Below the pieces are notes generated by a model, which ran no database searches, was not told the origin of the DNA, and was given only the letters and a program-made list of their open reading frames with translations. From Gonatopus flavifemur (taxonomy: Eukaryota > Arthropoda > Insecta > Hymenoptera > Dryinidae), in assembly GCA_018340375.1 (NCBI GenBank), contig JAFFJZ010000003.1, forward strand, positions 5,766,001-5,830,000: a stretch of DNA of 64,000 nt, read 5' to 3'. This document shows positions 11,331 to 22,641 of the stretch, one piece after another (the first letter of the stretch is position 1; the number at the start of each line of letters is the position of its first letter). The translations under genes and the position numbers were made by a program.

Positions 11331-12880
11331 GTTTCCTTTTCCTTCTCCTGCATTTTCCTTTTCTCTTGCTCTTCCTCCTTTACAACGATTTTTTCCACAA
11401 GGGTTGAAGTATCGTCGTAACTTTGTTCACATATAATCTTTATTGTTCTGTAAAACGTATATATCGTACTGAACGTGGAATTTATTACTGTATCGATTGA
11501 TTTTTATCAGTTTCTGGCTATAATCTGTGTGCAAAGATTGTATCGAATCACATCAATCGTAGGTATGTGATTCTTGGAGAATTATTATTTTGTTACGTTT
11601 AGATTCAAGGGAGGAGAAAAATTGGCAATATCGGAAGGTGTTTGAAATGGTGAATGGTATCACAAAAAACTCCTGATTGCAAAGATAATCAGTTTGGGGA
11701 AAAGATTATAGCATAGAAATTTAATTCAAGTATACTTGCTTCTTCCTGATGACAGCTGATATGGATTATTGTGTGGAATTGGTTTTTTGTATGTAGACAA
11801 AGGATGTTGAGGGAAATATGAATGGTTGAATTTTCTGTTCTTTTTGAATAGGGCCAGGATTTCATGCAGTTTTCTGTTCAATGTATCGAATTCGATCCAG
11901 AAGATGAATGGTAAAAGGGAGAACCTTACCTTTTTTTTGGTAATGACATTACAAATTCAACATTCATTGGTATCATTTTTTCGTGCCCTGTTATCGAAAC
12001 ATGACTTTCAAATTATGATTTTGCATCCTCGAAAAGGTTTTCAACAGATCTCTCGTTATTACAAAAACTGGGTGGAATCGGAATCATTTCTTTTTTCAAA
12101 TGAACCCACATGAGTCCATTTTTCACTCGGAAAAACTAGAAGATAAGATAAAGACTCACGGTATCCAATTTGGAATAAGATCCTTTTACTCTACAATCAG
12201 TTCAAACAATTGTACGAAGAAATTGATGTTAGTCTAGGGGCTCGTTAAGATAATGATTCTCATTTTCAGGTACCTTGTTTTTTACCAAGCGAATTTACTA
12301 CATCCTCTTCTTGAAAATATTTGCATAGAGAATGTTGCAAAGGGATACTTTCAGATATTCAATGTATTGCAATGTAGTTGTAAAATAAAATGAGGCTTTT
12401 TGAGTTATGCGTTGAATAAAATTCTGAGATGAAATATGATTTTTAAGAAGTTGTCGAATTTTTCAAAATTACGTATCTTACCTTGACATATCATATTTTT
12501 TTATTTTATTACATCTGCATTCTACGCAAAGGAATTCTACTCACGAACAATGATCAACGAGTTTTTGAGAAATCGACAAAGGTGATCACAAGAATAGAGA
12601 GTCCTATACTTAAACAGGAGTAATTAGTATCCTACCCTGCCGCAAATCCCAGATACAAATGGATCAAAATCGACATATATGTGATATTGTTCTTGAAACC
12701 GTCTTTCCGTCATTTATGAGTGGATTATCCTGAGGGGTGGACTGGAAGCGTCAAAAGAGCGATAGAACACACACCACGAGGGTGCCTGAAGATGACAGGC
12801 CACCGTGAACATTCAAGAGGACGAGGCATCGTGAAATTCTTCGATATCCTGGGGGTTCAGTCAGCTCCTGAGATTCTGTG
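11331..12880. other. AT-rich non-coding stretch
   Basis: Nothing could be supported. The frame 11826-12113 (+) has no recognisable motif. From about 12730 the sequence is moderately G+C-richer and leads into the tandem duplication. Confidence 0.55.
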
Positions 12881-13145
12881 ATATTTGGGCGTTGATTATG
12901 CCATACCAGGTGGGATGTTTCGCATCTGGAAACGCAAATTCCGACTCAATAACCAATTTGGCATGTATTTCTTAGTAGTTCAATTTTTTTGCTGGCCTTT
13001 AAAGTCCTCCAAACTCCCCATCGTGTCATGGTATTTGGGTCCTGATTATTTTCGCATCTATGAGCGCAATTCTGACTCCCTGCTACATTTCGGATGCATT
13101 TCTTGGCGATCCGTTTTTTCTGCTCAGCTTTGAAGGCTTGAAATC
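12881..13145. repeat. Two-copy diverged tandem duplication, 150-bp offset
   Basis: Unit 1 begins TATTTGGGCGTTGATTAT at 12882; unit 2 begins TATTTGGGTCCTGATTAT at 13032. Both then share, in the same order, TTTCGCATCT.., a CGCAA.T..GACTC block, ATTT.G.ATG.ATTTCTT, a TTTTTT.TGCT block and a CTTT block. Unit 1 has about 18 extra bases after the first block (around 12901-12918). The G+C content and order of conserved blocks suggest two monomers of a satellite or dispersed repeat rather than a gene; the frames across it (12885-13133, 13060-13389) are not convincing. Confidence 0.55.
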
Positions 13146-13198
13146 GGTCACAGCCCTAACAGCAAAATGTGTTTCTGGGAGGTTTTGTGAACCAACAC

Positions 13199-13291
13199 AC
13201 GGGAAAAAAAATAGTTGCAGCAACTACTTGAGTAGATGGTCGAAAATCGACTATTTAAGTAGTTCCCGCAACTATTCCTTTTTTTCCCTGC
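13199..13291. mobile_element. Short foldback (93 bp), possible minimal MITE or hairpin
   Basis: The left arm GGGAAAAAAAATAGTTGC is matched by the reverse complement of the right arm CAGGGAAAAAAAGGAATAGTTGC. Inner arms GCAACTACTTGAGTAG and GGGAACTACTTAAATAG continue the pairing to a central GTCGA..TCGAC pair. The arms are about 40 bp each with a few mismatches. The outer ends (CACGGGAAAA on the left, TTTTCCCTGC on the right) resemble the CACGG/CACTG..AAAA ends of other small elements in the window. No clear target duplication is visible. Confidence 0.55.
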
Positions 13292-14580
13292 AAACGAACT
13301 CCCCTACGTTTTATATATCTTCCATAAACGTTCTTTTATCCCGTTGTGTTGCCTGGGATTGTCTCACCATGACATTTCATGGTTTCTAATTTCCAAACAC
13401 TGCGCTAGGAGGGATATTTTACGTCTAGCACTCCATTTGAATCGTCAATGTCACCGGGACTTCGTTTACTGTGTGAACATCAACAAATTTCTGTAACATA
13501 TTCGAGAATTTTGGTTAAATTGATCAAATTTTCAATCAATTCAACAAAAATCTTGGCGTAGGTGAATGATATTTCTCGTTGTCCGTATTCTAACTGAGCT
13601 TCAGTTGAATTACTTTCCGCTTACGAACTGTTCAAGCACAAGAAATTATTGAGATGTAACAAACTGTCATAAAACCTAAAATACGTGTATGAGACTTCTG
13701 TGGAAAAATGTCTGAAGACATAAATGGTGACGTGGGCAGTGATTTCAATTATCTCTCAAGGATAGCTCATACATCCCATTCACGTCCCATTCGTCTCGTG
13801 TTCTCAACGCATCTGATATTGATTTCCACGTAAAAAAATAAATGCTGAGCTTCCAATTCTCCGAACGATGATATGCAGTGAAAGACTTGATTTTCAGATG
13901 CCTCCAGCAAATTTCAAACCACAGTCCAAGATTCCAAATTTTTCAAAAGAAAATCTTCTGTTTCAGTTGTTTCCTGACTTTGACATTGAATAAGAGAAGT
14001 TGTTGTGAGGACTGATCAAGTCAAACGTATTCAATCAGAAACTCAATGGATCAAATTCATCTTGAAAGACAGATTTCCAAGAGGAATGGATTGTATTGGA
14101 ATATCTTGTATAGAGAAAGTTGGTGGATTGTTGTGGAGTGTGTCGTAATTCATGCTTATTTCTCCAACTACTCACATTCATACTTGGGAATTCTTATTGA
14201 ATTACTTTCTGGATGATGCATTGCTCAGGACCTTGAAACTCGGGACGAGTTGAAAGAAAGGGAAAAATGAGGGGTTTGATATACAATGGAAGTGTGTTTC
14301 TGTGACACGAAGGGTAAACGACAACTTCGCTCCCCTTTCACTATCGCTTTCACGTCATACAGTCGTGATTTCCATCATCGTCATCATTATTATCTTCATG
14401 GTGAATCGAGTTTAAATACAAATACAAACTAACTGTAACTAAATTAAGATGAATGAATGAGGTAACAGTGTATAATGATAAATCACTCTGAATTGTTCCA
14501 TATTGATGTGGATTTATGATTTTCCATTTCAACGACTAATCCTCTCACTGAATACCTGATTCCCATTCAATTAATTTGAA

Positions 14581-14600
14581 CCGAATAAATATTTATTCGG
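14581..14600. repeat. Perfect 20-bp palindrome
   Basis: CCGAATAAATATTTATTCGG reads identically on both strands over all 20 bases. It is AT-rich in the centre with GC caps and has no larger inverted arms. Possible roles are a dimeric protein-binding site or simple chance in AT-rich DNA. Confidence 0.7.
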
Positions 14601-14771
14601 ATGAAAACAAATATGAGAGATTTCAATATAATTTCATTCTTGTTCTGTAAATCTCTGGTGAATATGAACCATGTATGGGAGAAAATGGGATGAAACAAAC
14701 AATTGAATATGTACTCTTTTGGAACCTCTCAACTCTTCTTTGAGGGACTCCATCGAAGAATATTCATCTAC

Positions 14772-14790
14772 TCACTCTAAATTCGAGTGT
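14772..14790. repeat. CACTC-type dyad
   Basis: CACTCTAAATTCGAGTG followed by further GGAGTG copies to 14814 matches the dyad array at 39200-39490 and a looser copy near 3410. Confidence 0.4.
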
Positions 14791-16019
14791 TTTATTTTGA
14801 TGCACTTGGAGTGTTCAAATCGTGTAGTCACTTTTTAGACTCTCAAAAGCGTGTAAATATCGCCATAAAATGGATGAAATGTTTCATTATCAAATACCTA
14901 ATCTAAGTTATTGACAAATTCACACAAATAATTATGTAAAATTCTCGAAAGATGTTTCAACACCACACCGGACATGTGCGAATCATTTCAGAGTTAATTT
15001 TGCTCTCTTTTTCGACTTGGTAAAGTACAGCCAAGAATGGATTGAAGCTGGAACGACGTTGCTGCATCCTGTGCTTCGATTGATTCTCAAAAACCAAGTT
15101 ACTTGAATATTATATTTCGTAGTTTCCACAGAATCGAGTTATCCCATCGATGAGAATCAATTATCAATTTGAATGCATCTGAAAAATTAAGAAGAAACTC
15201 TGCTCGAAAATTCTCATAAACGAATTATATAAATTCACATTTTTCAAGAGAAGATTTTCTTTTCACTGTTCGCATCGTGCCTTGACTATTACAAAATCAC
15301 GTATTTCAAAAGAGAAATTGTTAGTAAAATTCTCCGCGTTACAGAGCAAATCTAGTTAACAGCTGCACACAGCTTTGTTTGAAAATTGTTCATGGTACTT
15401 AGCAGAATCAGTCGGGGAATTTAGTAATTAAACGTAAGAATTATTTAGCAGACTGAGCCACGTTCAACCATCTTATTGCGTCCAAGCTTTTTACTTCAAG
15501 TGGAAGAAAAAATAAATTTTTCATTCGCTGCACTTCCATTTTCTCTTATTTCGAGTCTTCTTTTTCACCACGAATGGGATGAGGGATCAACCGAATTACC
15601 ACAAATTTCCTAATTAAACACTGATATTTTTCTATTTCCGAATAATCAACTATCTTGGAAATGATATTATAAGAGTTACATTTTGTGTACGAGAAGAAAT
15701 GTGTACTTGTCCTATCCATGGATTTTGTTCCATTCTATGAATCATGAAGAAAGTCTATCTATTCCATTCGAATGATTTTATTCAATCGATTCCAAACAAA
15801 GTGATCAGCAACACATGGTTGGAGGCTTCACGATGGACTCTTTTATGACAAGAAGAATGCATTTCCAAAGGATTCGAATGAAAGTTTCGTTGCATATTGA
15901 TCCAGAATTATTTTCATGCTATTAAATTGAAGGATCAAGGTTAAATCGTCCTTTCGACCTGAATCTAGGGAAGTACTTTGGAATTTGATTCATCCACGGT
16001 TTCAATGGGTTAAGTGTGT

Positions 16020-16440
16020 ATACTTTCATAGCCCCTTTCCATCAGATGATATAATAATGGGGCTAGTAGAAGCTACCCCAATGGAGCACGGATGTGAAGT
16101 TCCAACGTGGAAGAGGAAGGGGGAAGGGACGTTAAAGGGAGACCCCATCCGTCGAGTCGCGTCGAGAGGGTCGTAAAACCCCCTATATACACTACCAACT
16201 CTCGCTCCTTTTCCTTCCATCTTTCTCCCTCTTTCTTTATCTCGTTTCGCGTCCTACCGCCCCACAACCAGACTAAACCAGACCAGACAACCCTAACCTA
16301 CCACACGTCTGAGTGATGTGGGGCGGACTGAAAAGGGTACCCTTCGCGTATAGCGAACTCGATGGTATGAAGGAGGGAGGGAGAGACAGAGAGGGAGAGA
16401 GAAGAAAGGAGAAGTCGTCACCCCTCGTGTTACAGAAACA
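16020..16440. other. CpG-containing purine/pyrimidine island
   Basis: The composition shifts sharply. There is a purine-rich tract near 16110-16145, CpG-rich GTCGAGTCGCGTCGAGAGG near 16150, a pyrimidine tract near 16200-16245, and a GGGA/GAGA tract near 16370-16415. An imperfect hairpin, TGGGGCTAG with CTACCCCA, lies at 16058-16080. Frames on both strands overlap and are composition-driven. This looks like a promoter or enhancer island, with no gene assigned. Confidence 0.4.
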
Positions 16441-17239
16441 TACTTTTACCATAAACTAAACCCTTCTGAACTTTCTCAGGTTCCACTCTTTTCACCTCAC
16501 GATTTCTTCCCACGACATACTTCTTTTATATTCCTTTCTTTGGAAAAAGGAGTCGATTCTCTCGTGATGCAGTATCCCATTCCCAAAAGTTCGTTCTGTA
16601 TTTTTGGACATTTGGTTGATATTCGATGGAAGTATTCTTACCAACGAAGAACCCTGCAAACATTGATTGCTAAAATCTTATCGAGTCTTTGAGATGGTTT
16701 TGCATGAAATGTTAGTGAAGGTTCGCTAATGGCTCTTTGTGTTTGCTGAAGAAATTTTCAATGTCAAATGAAAAGTTTTCTGATATTTTTCACTATAGTT
16801 CAGAACTATTCGCGAAAAGAATGCTCAAAATGAAACCAGGTCGAATCTTTTAAAGGTTTGAATCCATGTGGGTGGGGCGAAATTTCTGTCATTCACCAAA
16901 TGAAGCGGAAAGAATGTTGAGGAGCTCTAGAAAATGTTGGGAGGGTATTCTAGTGGAGTACCACTTGTATTTGGTTACGATGATTGTACTAATTGATAGA
17001 AGACTCAACGATGGTACTTAAAGAGTACCGTACGTGAAATGAGTGTTGGGTGTAGTGGTTCGAAAAAGTATCTCTGCATTTAAAGTTCTATATAGGAAGC
17101 TTGTATGTGAATCGTTGGTATACATTATTTATTTCCCTTATAATTTTCATATAAAAGATTGAGGACGGATATATGTTGATAATTTTTTATTAACCTTTTT
17201 ATAACAATATCCAGCTAAAAATGTGATTCTTTGTCATCT
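16441..17239. other. AT-rich non-coding stretch
   Basis: I see no feature here. Confidence 0.55.
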
Positions 17240-18250
17240 CAGGCTCTACCTTGAGCCAAGTTGGCACGATCTGGGCCGTGTTACAGCCTTAGATGGTCCA
17301 ATTTGGAGAGAGGGCAATTTTCAGCTGGTTCTGAGTTAATTGCCTCTAATTCGTTCATACTTCAATGAAATACAGTATTTTGCCAGAAAGATCTCATCTG
17401 CTCAGCTTCAAATTCATATAAATTTCATACAACTATTCAAAGCTCAATGTTGCACTAAACATGAGTGGTAGCTTGATTCAACTTGGGCGATAGCTTAGCC
17501 AAGGATGAAACTTCCTTCTCAAGCGGTACATTGCAATAAATCTCACCAGGGTACTGCTTGTTTTTTGCTAGTGACGAACCAAGCATCCAATGAATATGTT
17601 AGGCTATGACGGAACGAGTTCTTCATCTGTTTCAGGACGCATCTGTTGCGTCATGCATTAGTTTGAACTGATCAGAAAAATTATATGTCGAACTTATTGG
17701 AATTCCCCGATTTTATTTATTTTGTTCTCATCGAAATTGTAGAATAGATGTAGATGTTTCATTTCATTTTCAACTATAACCAAGAATGAAAGTGACCATT
17801 GGCATGATGGGTGCAACACTGTCGCAAGATTGCTACAGTGCTGACTCATCCCTGATGAACAAATTTTTTCATGATGTATCCTTTCCGCAGTGTTGAATCC
17901 TAATTGTGAAAAATATCAGCTTGGGACGCAAATGATGTTATCATTTCAGAGTTGTATCATGCCTGGTAACCTAGGCTCTGTCCATTTCGCTGAGCCAGAA
18001 AAATTGTATGGCCAACCTCATGTTCATTATGGGCCTGATTGTGCAGTGATGGGGCTGACCTTATTTTGGCACACCTGATCTGGTCCTGGTGAGACCATGA
18101 TTTTGCACGCCTGATTAGGTTTGTAATTTGGCATACCTTATCATAATTCATAACATTGGTGTGTTACATTCCATATCAGGGGCTGATTTGAAATAAGGCT
18201 ATCCAGCTCTGGTCCTGATCGAACACCCAATATGAATTTCTACTCGAGAA
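17240..18250. repeat. Moderately GC-rich degenerate repeat tract
   Basis: A motif of the form TTTTGGCACACCTGATCTGG occurs at 18064, again as TTTTGCACGCCTGATTAGG at 18100 and as ATTTGGCATACCTTATC at 18126. A looser copy (AGTTGGCACGATCTGGGCC) lies near 17260 and related GGCCTGATTG text lies near 18030. Copy spacing is irregular (25-50 bp). This resembles the interior of an old transposable element or a degenerate tandem repeat; no terminal repeats or coding frame could be fixed. Confidence 0.35.
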
Positions 18251-19769
18251 AATCTCATCACGAAGTAATCAGTCTTATGACTGGTTCGATGAAATCCTCC
18301 AACCCTGTCTATTATCCGCTAAACGCTTAATTTCTACATATCTACGACAACCCTTATCTTGTATAATTTGCTATCGAGAAGATCTATCATGAAAATATAT
18401 AATGATACCTTTTAGATTCATTCACAGAATCGCAGTACGCAAATTGCTCCTCTTATTGTTTTCATTTATGAATTGAAAGTCCTTCCACAATTTTACAACA
18501 AGAATATTGGAAATAAGGTCAACTGAAAACAGCAATTTTCCTTCATAAAAAGTTTAAATATAGTACAACCTTCCTTCCTTCCCCATATATATTCACAAGA
18601 CCATGAGAATTTTTATTAAACCAGAAAAGAATCAGCATTACATATAAAAGGGGTGAAACATTCTTACTTCATCATACATTTCCTCCCGAGATATTCTAGG
18701 ATATGTTGGAATGTATATATACGAGTGTCCCAATGAGATAACGTATTTACGTATGTAATGTACACTGTTGTTACGACTATAGAACTCCACCCTCATATTG
18801 TGTCCATATCAACAAAAGCGGCCTACAACATGTTGCATGTAGGAGTATCAATGATATTATAACTAATGCATATTGTAGACACCATCCTTAGATGGTAAAA
18901 CCATAGAATCGAGCATGGATTGAACTACGCACCTTCTGTTAATAAACGAGAGAAAATAATTCTACTTTCTTTAATCGCCTGTACGAGAATGTGTGTAATT
19001 TGTTGCTTGAGGACGATATGATAGATGCAAAAGGGGGATGTTAATCCTCGGTAGCAGGATATTCGAGTGGGGCTTCTCGAATGAATATGAATGGAGGACA
19101 TTAATATTCCTGTACGTCCTTGTTGGATTTTGTTGTATAGGAGCACTGTTGTTCGAGATACCACGAAATAAGAAGTAAGTATGAGAGAAGAAATTAAAGA
19201 GATGGAAAAAAGTGGAGAAGAGAAATGTGTTCTGAAAAGAATTCTCTCACAAAGAAAACAACATCGAGATATCATGAGTCGAGCCTTAGAGGAAAGAACA
19301 AAATCAGTACAACGGAAGAGAGATTCGATTCCACTGAGTTTCTATTAACTCTTCTTTTGCCCAATCGATCGGAAGTCATGATGTGATTAATTTTTGGATA
19401 ATTGAAGATATCACTCGTTCCATTCTTATTTCGATCCGCAATCAATTTCGACGACTGATTCAATGGACGTCGAATGTTCAAGAGAAATTTCAAACCTTAA
19501 TTTGAACCGAAACAATATTCTCTTGGTTGGAAGCAAATTGTTTTCGTTATATATGACACGATGGATGTGGAATCGAGACGATTTTTTTTTCTGTGTTTGT
19601 ATCTGATGGATACCATATCCAAGTGTGTTGCATGAATCACGTAGCACACACGTGTTAAAAGAACAAAATTCAGCACATTAGTTAAAGAATTCTTGGAAAT
19701 GGAATCTAGGTCCTATATTGGCGTGTATTGAGCATTGAACTTGAAATTATTTATTTCTTTCTGATATTT
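18251..19769. other. AT-rich non-coding stretch
   Basis: No gene is supported. Minus-strand frames at 18925-19275 and 19272-19493 abut, but have no recognisable motif and are of chance length. Confidence 0.5.
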
Positions 19770-20360
19770 TTCCTGATTTGCCTAACTCAGGGCCATCCAT
19801 ATACGGCTCATGTGGGGTTAATCAGCTGCCTTATCAATGTTTCTCCTTGCTATAAAATCTGGGTGTCCCCAATTACACCACACTTGGGGCTTCGCCTAGC
19901 TTTCTGCATTCCCCCAAAGATCCCAGGCTCAGTATATCTGGATGAAACTCACGAGAGGCCTAGTTGAATCACTAATATACTCTTTTGTTATGCTCAACGT
20001 GAATCCATATAGCTCTGCTATGCTTCCCAAGGTCTTTCAAGAATTTCAATACAGGCATCCCCCTAGCAAAAATCCCTCTAGTAATTCTCTAGGCCTTGCG
20101 AGGCCTCACCAGGCCCTTGTGAAGGACTTTCAAGGCCTTGTAATCGCCTAAAGGATGACTAGGGTTATTTCTACCAAGGCCCATACAAAATCCAAAAGCG
20201 GTAAATTGAGTCTACCAAAATTTCCTTTCCGACATTTAAACCTCGACCTGCACAAACACTGCACTGACTGAAAATGATTAGAAAATGATTAGATGGGTCT
20301 AACAAAGGCCCAAGCTACAAATACAGTGCAGACCCTGAAAATGAGTGCACGACACTCGTA
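19770..20360. repeat. GGCC-rich tract with AGGCCTT palindromes, possible degraded element
   Basis: AGGCCT-type motifs cluster at 20089-20160 (TAGGCCTTGCGAGGCCTC, CCAGGCCCTTG, then the perfect 10-bp palindrome CAAGGCCTTG at 20131-20140). Looser GGCCCA motifs follow near 20179, 20308 and 20370. The left part (19790-19940) is also G+C-richer. Two frames cross it (19728-19967 and 19942-20151, +) without a recognisable protein. Such clustering suggests a structured or repeated unit from a degenerate mobile element, but terminal repeats were not found. Confidence 0.3.
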
Positions 20361-20719
20361 TCTGGGGCCCATAAAGACAATCAAAACACAGTTTCAAATG
20401 AAATAAGAACGCCTAGTTTGGTTCTCATTGATTTCTACCCAAGACGTGTCGATTCTCATCCAATTTTTGCAGATATGAAGTTTCGTTTGTACTTCATGTA
20501 GAAACACCTCATCTGAATTAGAAAAAATTCTATGAAAGCCTTGAAAAAATCCGGAACACAATGAAATTAATATCAAACACAAAATATTTCCATACTGATT
20601 GTGAATCTTACGACTATTCCCTTAATGTATTCTAACAGTGGTATAACAATAATTATCCGAGAAAGACTTTGAAGAGCAATCTGGTAAACATACACATATA
20701 TATGTATTAACATATAATC

Positions 20720-21020
20720 GTTTCGATCTCGAAATGTCGAAGCGTAATGAAAGTAGAAAAAGGAAGGTAGAAAACTCCGAAGCTTTAGTAACGAGACGAA
20801 GAACAACGAATTCCGATGCGAAGAGTGATACACGGTTCTGGCCCGGCGCCAGGGTTTACGCTACGAAATTGCACTTCTACCCCTGTTCCCCGAACTCTCC
20901 ATCCCATCCTTTTTTAACCTCTTCCACCAGCCATCGTTCACTCGACTCTCTTCGATAATGCAACCTGCCGCGATTCCACTTGTCTGTTACGCGACGATTC
21001 AACGTTTTCTTGTAGATCCT
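20720..21020 (+). other. CpG-containing island with a 74-codon basic frame
   Basis: A frame at 20734-20958 begins ATGTCGAAGCG in a usable start context and encodes an Arg/Lys/Ser-rich peptide (MSKRNESRKRKVEN..., then FWPGARVYATKL). The DNA is CpG-richer than the flanks (for example GGCCCGGCGCCAGG near 20840). No domain is recognised and the second half is Ser/Pro low-complexity. It may be an exon, but a regulatory island read as protein is at least as likely. Confidence 0.2.
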
Positions 21021-21889
21021 CTCGTTTTTCGTACCAGTATTTATGAAGATTCATCAAAGCGAAGAAAACACGCTTGTTCTTCTATCGCCGAGTGACAACC
21101 ATGTAACATTATTTATCTTCAATTCGAAAAGGTTCAAGGGTTGATCGAGAATCGTTGGATTTGACATACTCCGTTGTTTGCGTATCAAACTGTTGAATAA
21201 ATCGGAGATAACAATGGAAATTTTTCCCTCGGAAGGATAGAATCGAGAAATTGGGTTTGCCATTTGCTCAGCCTTTTCATGATTTTTTGAAATTCAACTT
21301 GAGAGGGAATTTGAATTGTTTTTTTCTTTTATTTTGAGAATTTCGAGGGGAAGTTTTTGTGAGTTGAATTTTATACAGTAGCGTGTAAACCCTTGGAAGA
21401 AATTTACTCAAAACCTCCTTTCGGAAAGAGTTGTATGGAAAAAAAAGGACGAAAAATTATTCCCCCACAAACCTGCACGGAAAGGTTCTATTTTCAAACC
21501 TATTTTTGTGGAAAAAAATGCTGGATTTTAAACGAACGTACCAGGCCGGGAGGAAAGTACCCACTTTCCACGGAGGTGAACAGATCGTTCTTGAGTAGTA
21601 CCTACCGTCGGCTGTGGAGTTGTCGACAATATTTTCAAAAAAATCCTCAAAAATCAAATTTTCACTTCACAGTATTAGAAAAAAAATGTTGAGCACGGAT
21701 TAAAAATTATCCCACATGAAATAATTGTAAAATTTGTAGTTTCATATGTTCTCATGCACTGCACAAAAAATGCAATGAAGTGAATCGATAATAATAAATG
21801 AGTATATTAAACATTCATTATATTCGACAGTCTAGGTGTCAATTCGTGAAGCATCAAACATCAAACGTCAACGTGTGAACAAAAAGAGA
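21021..21889. other. AT-rich non-coding stretch
   Basis: A weak inverted pair (near 21470 and 21495, AAAGGTTC and AAACCTAT) and a G+C-richer patch at 21540-21620 are visible. No gene could be supported. Confidence 0.45.
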
Positions 21890-22641
21890 TCACGCAGTCT
21901 TCCGCTTCTTTTCCAGTTTTGGCGCTTGACGCTGAACGGTCCATGAATTAGCATCATTATCCTCCACGGTGATTATCGGGGATTTGCAAACTGAAACTGC
22001 TTCCATTCGCATTTGAGGAACACCCTCAGGAGCATTGACGGACGTCAAAGTTGGAGCGCATCTTTTGGATATTTGAAATATATGGCATGTCTCAGTGTGT
22101 TCTCGACGATTTCGTCATTTTCAGTCGGTAAATGGAGCATCGGATCGTCGATTGACGGATTTCTGTTTGATTTTAATGAGATTTAGTTTTGGAATATGGT
22201 TTCACCTACAGCGATGAAATGAAATTTTTTGTCACCATCAATCACCACATGCTTAACAGAAACTTGCTAAATAATAAATCCCCATTTTGGCGAGAAATTG
22301 TCGAATCTAGGCACCCTGGTCAGGAACTTTGAGCCTGTATCCAGGCTTAAGTACACCTTGTGTAAATTTTTTGATTTCCTTATTCCCAACGACTCCTTCC
22401 CAAATTTCGAGTCTTGGCAGATATTGTCATGCAAGATCGAAAGACTCCGAAGATAAGATTATTCAACAAGTGGATTCTTATATCCTATCTTATTGGAGAT
22501 TTGCTGGAAGATTGCTTACCTTCTTCTCCAGAAAATAAGATGGATTATGTTCTTCGAATATGTTCATATCTCCTCCAATAGTAAACTTCGATTATCGTTG
22601 TTGAAATTCACAAGAGAATGCAACCAGTTTTTAAAATCCAT
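21890..22641 (-). pseudogene. Decayed protein-coding remnant, family unknown
   Basis: Reading the minus strand from 22641 to 21890, coding-like text passes through several frames broken by stops and frameshifts. A start-like ATG at 22641 begins MDFKNWLHSLVNFNNDN. A second frame carries GGDMNIFEEHNPSYFLEKK, ending near 22519 at GTAAGC, a good splice donor. A third carries EIWEGVVGNKEIKKF and VLKPGYRLKVPDQ (about 22420-22300). A fourth, open in blocks 22458-22267, 22266-22183 and 22182-22045, carries VVIDGDKKFHFIAVGETIF and DPMLHLPTENDEIVENTL. The last, 22057-21890, carries VPQMRMEAVSVCKSPIITVE and ends in a basic tail KLEKKRKTA before TGA. Each piece is of chance length; the case rests on several coding-like pieces in consistent order and on moderately balanced codon use. 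No family was recognised. A disrupted host gene, transposon gene or other insertion are all possible. Confidence 0.28.

Larger units (their letters stand above)
13292..16019. other. AT-rich non-coding stretch with isolated motifs
   Basis: Apart from a 20-bp palindrome at 14581-14600 and one CACTC-type dyad at 14772-14790, nothing could be supported. A 41-codon frame at 13708-13833 (+) begins with a reasonable start context (GGAAAAATGTCT) but is too short to call. A short CAT/GAT-rich microsatellite-like tract lies near 14366-14400. Confidence 0.5.

Noticed and set aside
13708..13833. 41-codon frame beginning GGAAAAATGTCT
   Set aside because: The start context is fair but the length is common by chance and no homology or splice site supports it.
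16058..16080. TGGGGCTAG/CTACCCCA hairpin
   Set aside because: A short bulged stem with no run of U after it and no eukaryotic terminator role expected.
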